Of a DNA stretch of 64,000 bases, positions 60,882 through 64,000 are shown in pieces. The position numbers and the translations under genes are program-made. The notes beneath the pieces are model-generated. The model was not told where the DNA came from and did no database searches. It saw only the letters and a program-made list of their open reading frames with translations. Every line of letters begins with the position of its first letter. Position 1 is the stretch's first letter. This DNA is from Rhodoblastus sp963748385 (GTDB taxonomy: Bacteria; Pseudomonadota; Alphaproteobacteria; Rhizobiales; Beijerinckiaceae): positions 124,001-188,000 of the forward strand of contig CAVVIQ010000012.1 in the NCBI GenBank assembly GCA_963748385.1, written 5' to 3'.

Positions 60882-62120
60882 ATGAATCGGCGAACCGTCA
60901 TCGCCGGGGCGCTTCTTGCGGCTCTTACGGCATTCCTCGGCTGGCGGATGGTTCGGCCCCCGCATTTTTTTCCCGTCGCCGATTGGTTCGCCACGCCGAT
61001 CTCTACGGCCGGGGCGTCCCAGCCACAATTCGATCTGTCGGCGGAGGCGTGCGGCGCCTGCCACTCGGACATTTCCCACGAATGGTCGTCGACGTTCCAC
61101 GCCCATGTCTGGACCGATCCTTTTTTCCAAGCCGATTGGCGCAAGGAGGGCAGCAACCAGATCTGCCGCAACTGCCACACTCCGCTCGATCGGCAGCAGG
61201 AGGCGTTGGCGCTCGGGTTTCGCGGCGGCGACCGCTGGAGCCCTGTGCTGGCGCCTAATCCGATGTTCGATTCGTCGCTGCGACAGCAAGGGATCACCTG
61301 CGCCGCCTGCCACGTCCGCCAGGGCGTGGTCTACGGGCCGTGGGCGGGGCTGGAGGCGCCGCATCCCACCGCTGCCTGGACCAATGCCAATGAAGCCTGC
61401 GTCCGCTGCCACGCGGTGGTCAACAAGAGTTGGGACAGCTTCTTGAGCCTGCCGCCCTGCGGCACCATCGCCGAGATCGAACGCGCGCGGCCCGCCGAGT
61501 CCGCCGCGGCGCGGTCGGCTCCGCCCGGCGACGGCTATCTCGACGCCAGCCCCGTCGCCAATGTCGCCGCGCTTCGTTGCGTGGAATGCCACATGCCTTC
61601 CGTCGATCGCCCGCTGACGCCCGGCAGTCCGGCCCGGCAGGCGCGACGCCATCTGTGGCTGGGCGGGCACGATCCGGCGGCGGTCCGCGCAGCGCTCGCC
61701 ATCAACTTCGCCAAATCCCCTGAGGTGTCAGGAGAGACGCGCTATACCCTGACGATCGCCAATACCGGCGCCGCCCACGATGTGCCTACCGGCACGCCAG
61801 ATCGCCACCTTACCGTCACTCTGCAGGTCGTTGACGCCGCCGGCCAGCCCCTACAAACGCAAACGTCCACGCTCGAACGAACGGTAATCGGACGACCGTT
61901 CCTGTTCGATCTATCGGACACCCGCCTGCGCCCCAACACGCCTCGCAGCTATTCACTGACGGTTCCTGCCGGCGGCAGGGGAGTCGCGGTGGAGGCGATC
62001 GTTCGCTATTGGCTGATGAATCCCTCTCACCGCGACCACATCGCGTATCGTCTGCCGATCTCGGAGGAGATCTATCGCGAACGCATCCCTGTCGCTGGCC
62101 CCTTCGCGCATACCGATTGA
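60882..62120 (+). CDS. Multiheme cytochrome c with five CxxCH motifs
   Basis: A 412-residue protein with an uncleaved-looking N-terminal anchor (VIAGALLAALTAFLGW), followed by five heme-binding CxxCH motifs at C57, C95, C140, C173 and C233. The layout with a C-terminal beta-rich domain (about 270-412, TRYTLTIANTGAAHDVPTGT) resembles cytochrome c554-like multiheme proteins, which shuttle electrons in the periplasm of nitrogen-cycling and other respiratory bacteria. Redox partner is unknown; no oxidoreductase gene is adjacent. GGAGG precedes ATG 60882. It is flanked by a dispersed repeat upstream and featureless DNA downstream, so it may be a transferred single gene (inference). Confidence 0.88.
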   Translation: MNRRTVIAGALLAALTAFLGWRMVRPPHFFPVADWFATPISTAGASQPQFDLSAEACGACHSDISHEWSSTFHAHVWTDPFFQADWRKEGSNQICRNCHTPLDRQQEALALGFRGGDRWSPVLAPNPMFDSSLRQQGITCAACHVRQGVVYGPWAGLEAPHPTAAWTNANEACVRCHAVVNKSWDSFLSLPPCGTIAEIERARPAESAAARSAPPGDGYLDASPVANVAALRCVECHMPSVDRPLTPGSPARQARRHLWLGGHDPAAVRAALAINFAKSPEVSGETRYTLTIANTGAAHDVPTGTPDRHLTVTLQVVDAAGQPLQTQTSTLERTVIGRPFLFDLSDTRLRPNTPRSYSLTVPAGGRGVAVEAIVRYWLMNPSHRDHIAYRLPISEEIYRERIPVAGPFAHTD

Positions 62121-62442
62121 GGATCACGGGATTTCGGTGATGGGGTAGAGAGTTTTTTCGGCCTTGAGTTTGCCAAGTTTTGGACATCGCAGATCTCGTC
62201 GCCCGCGCATCCGCGCAAGTCGAGGCGGTAAGCCGCTTTCCGTAGTTCACGGTCGAGCAATTCCTCGTGAAAGTCGCAAAGCTAAGCTTATGCATTGTGC
62301 GGAGGTCAGCAAATGACGCAACCCTGCCGTCACGTCTCGGTCCGCTCTCCGTCCCGAACCAGACCTTCGGCCTGTGACCGCAAGCCGCCGTTTTGGGTCA
62401 TTCGGGAACGGGAACCAAGCTTCAGGTTTCAACCACTCGTTC
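62121..62442. other. Intergenic region after the cytochrome gene
   Basis: A 322-base gap between convergent genes, somewhat lower in GC than its neighbours over about 62130-62300. The segment at about 62330-62420 has the look of another decayed dispersed sequence, but no match inside the window supports this. No terminator with a U-tract was found. Confidence 0.35.
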
Positions 62443-63552
62443 TTACCGCGTAAACGGCCACGCAAATCCGTCGCCCTGCTGGCCGCGATGCCTCAAAAAG
62501 TGATCGGCCAGCACGCAGGCGACCATGGCTTCGGCGATGGGGGCGGCGCGCACGCCGACGCATGGGTCGTGGCGGCCTTTGGTGCGCAGATCCACTTCCG
62601 CGCCAAAACGGTCCACCGAGCGGCGGGGGGTGAGGATCGACGAGGTCGGCTTGACCACGAAACGCGCGACGATCGGCTGGCCGGTGGAAATGCCGCCGAG
62701 AATGCCGCCGGCGTGGTTGGCCAGAAACACAGGCCCGTCACTGCCGGCGCGCATTTCGTCGGCGTTGTCCTCGCCGGTGAGTTCGGCCGCAGCGAAACCG
62801 TCGCCGATCTCCACGCCCTTGACCGCGTTGATCGACATCAGCGCCGCCGCGATGTCGGCGTCGAGCTTGGCATAGACCGGCGCGCCCCAGCCGGGCGGGA
62901 CGCCTTCGGCCACCACTTCCAGCACCGCGCCAATGGACGAGCCCGCTTTGCGAATCTCGTCGAGATAGTCCGCCCATTCGAGAGCCGCGTGGCGGTCGGG
63001 GCAAAACAGCGGATTGCGAGAGACCTCGCCCCAGTCCCAGCGCGAACGGTCGATCTTTTTCGCGCCGACCTGGATCAGTGCGGCGCGGATTCTCACGTCC
63101 GGAATGATCTTGCGCGCGACCGCGCCCGCCGCCACCCGCGCCGCCGTCTCGCGCGCGGAAGACCGGCCGCCGCCGCGATAATCGCGAAAGCCGTATTTGG
63201 CGTCATAGACATAATCGGCATGGCCGGGACGATAGGAATCCTTGATCTCCCCATAGTCCTTCGAGCGCTGGTCGGTGTTTTCGATCATCAGCGCGATCGG
63301 CGTTCCGGTCGTCTTTTGCACGCCGTCGCCATCGATCATCACGCCGGAAAGAATCCTGACCGCGTCGGGCTCCTGGCGCTGGGTGGTGAAACGCGACTGG
63401 CCCGGACGGCGCAGGTCGAGCCATTGCTGGATTTCCGCGGCGTCGAGCGGAAGGCGCGACGGACAGCCGTCCACCACGCAACCCAGAGCCGGCCCATGGC
63501 TCTCGCCGAAAGTGGTGACGCGGAAGAGATGCCCAAAGGTGTTGTGCGACAT
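62443..63552 (-). CDS. aroC: Chorismate synthase
   Basis: A 369-residue enzyme starting MSHNTFGHLFRVTTFGESHG, with all the family signatures: GESHGPALGCVVDGCP, YRPGHADYVYDAKYGFRDYR, GGGRSSARETAARVAAGAVA and RHDPCVGVRAAPIAEAM. It converts 5-enolpyruvylshikimate-3-phosphate to chorismate using reduced FMN. It lies within 4 kb of ribB. ATG 63552 matches the family start; the longer frame is not supported. It is divergent from a DUF1499-like gene. Confidence 0.97.
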   Translation of the reverse strand: MSHNTFGHLFRVTTFGESHGPALGCVVDGCPSRLPLDAAEIQQWLDLRRPGQSRFTTQRQEPDAVRILSGVMIDGDGVQKTTGTPIALMIENTDQRSKDYGEIKDSYRPGHADYVYDAKYGFRDYRGGGRSSARETAARVAAGAVARKIIPDVRIRAALIQVGAKKIDRSRWDWGEVSRNPLFCPDRHAALEWADYLDEIRKAGSSIGAVLEVVAEGVPPGWGAPVYAKLDADIAAALMSINAVKGVEIGDGFAAAELTGEDNADEMRAGSDGPVFLANHAGGILGGISTGQPIVARFVVKPTSSILTPRRSVDRFGAEVDLRTKGRHDPCVGVRAAPIAEAMVACVLADHFLRHRGQQGDGFAWPFTR

Positions 63553-63687
63553 GGCGGCCGAACCGGAGACAGGGACGCTGCTTTCTAACCCTAAAGCGCG
63601 GCAAAGGCCAAATGGGCGCCGCTTGCGTCCCGGCGCCGGCCGCGATACCAAATCCTATAGCGCGTTTCTTTTGGGCGTTGGCGGGAC

Positions 63688-64000
63688 ATGACGGGAATGG
63701 ACAGCGCCTTGCGGCGCGTGAATGTCGAAGAGCCTGTGTCGCGCCTGGCGATCCTCGCGACCAGATTCGCCAAGATTTCACTGGGCCTGGCGGTCGTCGC
63801 CCTCATCGCCGCCCATGCGCACGGGGCGCTGGCGCGGTTTTTCGCCGTCCTGACCCTGCGCCCCAATTCGGTTCCCGACCCGGGCGTCGGCCTGATCTTC
63901 TTTGTAGCCGCCTTGGCTGTCGCCGCGACAGCCGTTCTTCTCGCCGCCAGCGCGGCGGTTTCGATGTGGTTCAAAGGCCGGCGCGGCGTCGGCCGCATCT
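63688..64000 (+). CDS. DUF1499-type membrane protein, N-terminal part only
   Basis: The frame is open to the window end (104 codons visible). It starts MTGMDSALRRVNVEEPVSRL and has two membrane segments (about 25-48 and 68-92) separated by TLRPNSVPDPGVG, then the basic WFKGRRGVGRI. This matches the N-terminal membrane region I associate with DUF1499 proteins in Hyphomicrobiales; the diagnostic domain itself lies outside the window, so the family call is tentative. Confidence 0.55.
   Translation, partial: MTGMDSALRRVNVEEPVSRLAILATRFAKISLGLAVVALIAAHAHGALARFFAVLTLRPNSVPDPGVGLIFFVAALAVAATAVLLAASAAVSMWFKGRRGVGRI

Overview
The window is high-GC chromosomal DNA with the gene content of an alphaproteobacterium of the order Hyphomicrobiales, most like Beijerinckiaceae/Methylocystaceae-type methylotrophs or phototrophs. 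That placement is inference. It rests on the hopanoid radical-SAM gene hpnJ, a DUF2842 protein, PHA-related genes (thiolase, phasin), a Cys-less RibA-like domain on RibB, and the nusG/rplKAJL/rpoBC layout. No marker in the window fixes the genus.

Layout. 1-3063: a minus-strand beta-oxidation operon (SDR hydroxyacyl-CoA dehydrogenase, thiolase, acyl-CoA dehydrogenase cut by the window edge). 3169-5493: a small SpoT-like HD hydrolase, two tiny hypothetical proteins and an FFLEELY-motif protein. 5595-17984: a lipid/acyl-activation region with FadD, a phasin, a single polypeptide joining ACP, fatty-acyl-AMP ligase and PlsC, a dienelactone-hydrolase-like protein, and a translationally coupled operon of acetyl-CoA synthetase, E1alpha, E1beta, E2 and a free acyl carrier protein. 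17985-20600: a small accessory patch with an IS3 transposase remnant, a frameshifted zinc-ribbon ORF, a conserved hypothetical, an Mrr-type type IV restriction enzyme and tRNA-Lys. 20642-24160: envelope polysaccharide genes, a DUF2842 protein and a Spy/CpxP-like periplasmic protein. 24161-31366: an EF-G-like GTPase, then a three-gene efflux/RbbA operon carrying an odd in-frame 45-bp tandem repeat. 31522-35889: a frameshifted isochorismatase-like gene, an AbrB-type membrane protein, hpnJ, two small proteins and tRNA-Cys.

36028-50594 is the core expression locus (secE, nusG, rplK, rplA, rplJ, rplL, rpoB, rpoC, all minus strand). Between nusG and rplK lie about 2.2 kb holding a Crp/Fnr regulator, a small hypothetical and a cupin. 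Structured spacers lie between rplA and rplJ and between rpoB and rpoC. 50745-55600 carries TerC, an orphan HupF hydrogenase chaperone, a DUF1614 membrane protein, an exported chorismate-lyase-like protein, and a PAS protein overlapping an MCP with a C-terminal PilZ-like domain. 55797-64000 carries a Ni/Co permease convergent with cobQ, ribB, a phosphodiester-glycosidase-like protein, a five-CxxCH multiheme cytochrome, aroC and the start of a DUF1499-type membrane protein.

The most distinctive features are the ACP-ligase-acyltransferase fusion, the synthetase-dehydrogenase-ACP operon, the in-frame repeat inside RbbA, and the mutually exclusive RNA stems between rplA and rplJ. No CRISPR array, prophage or complete insertion sequence was seen. 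Many start codons were chosen by ribosome-binding-site position and family length rather than by the longest frame.
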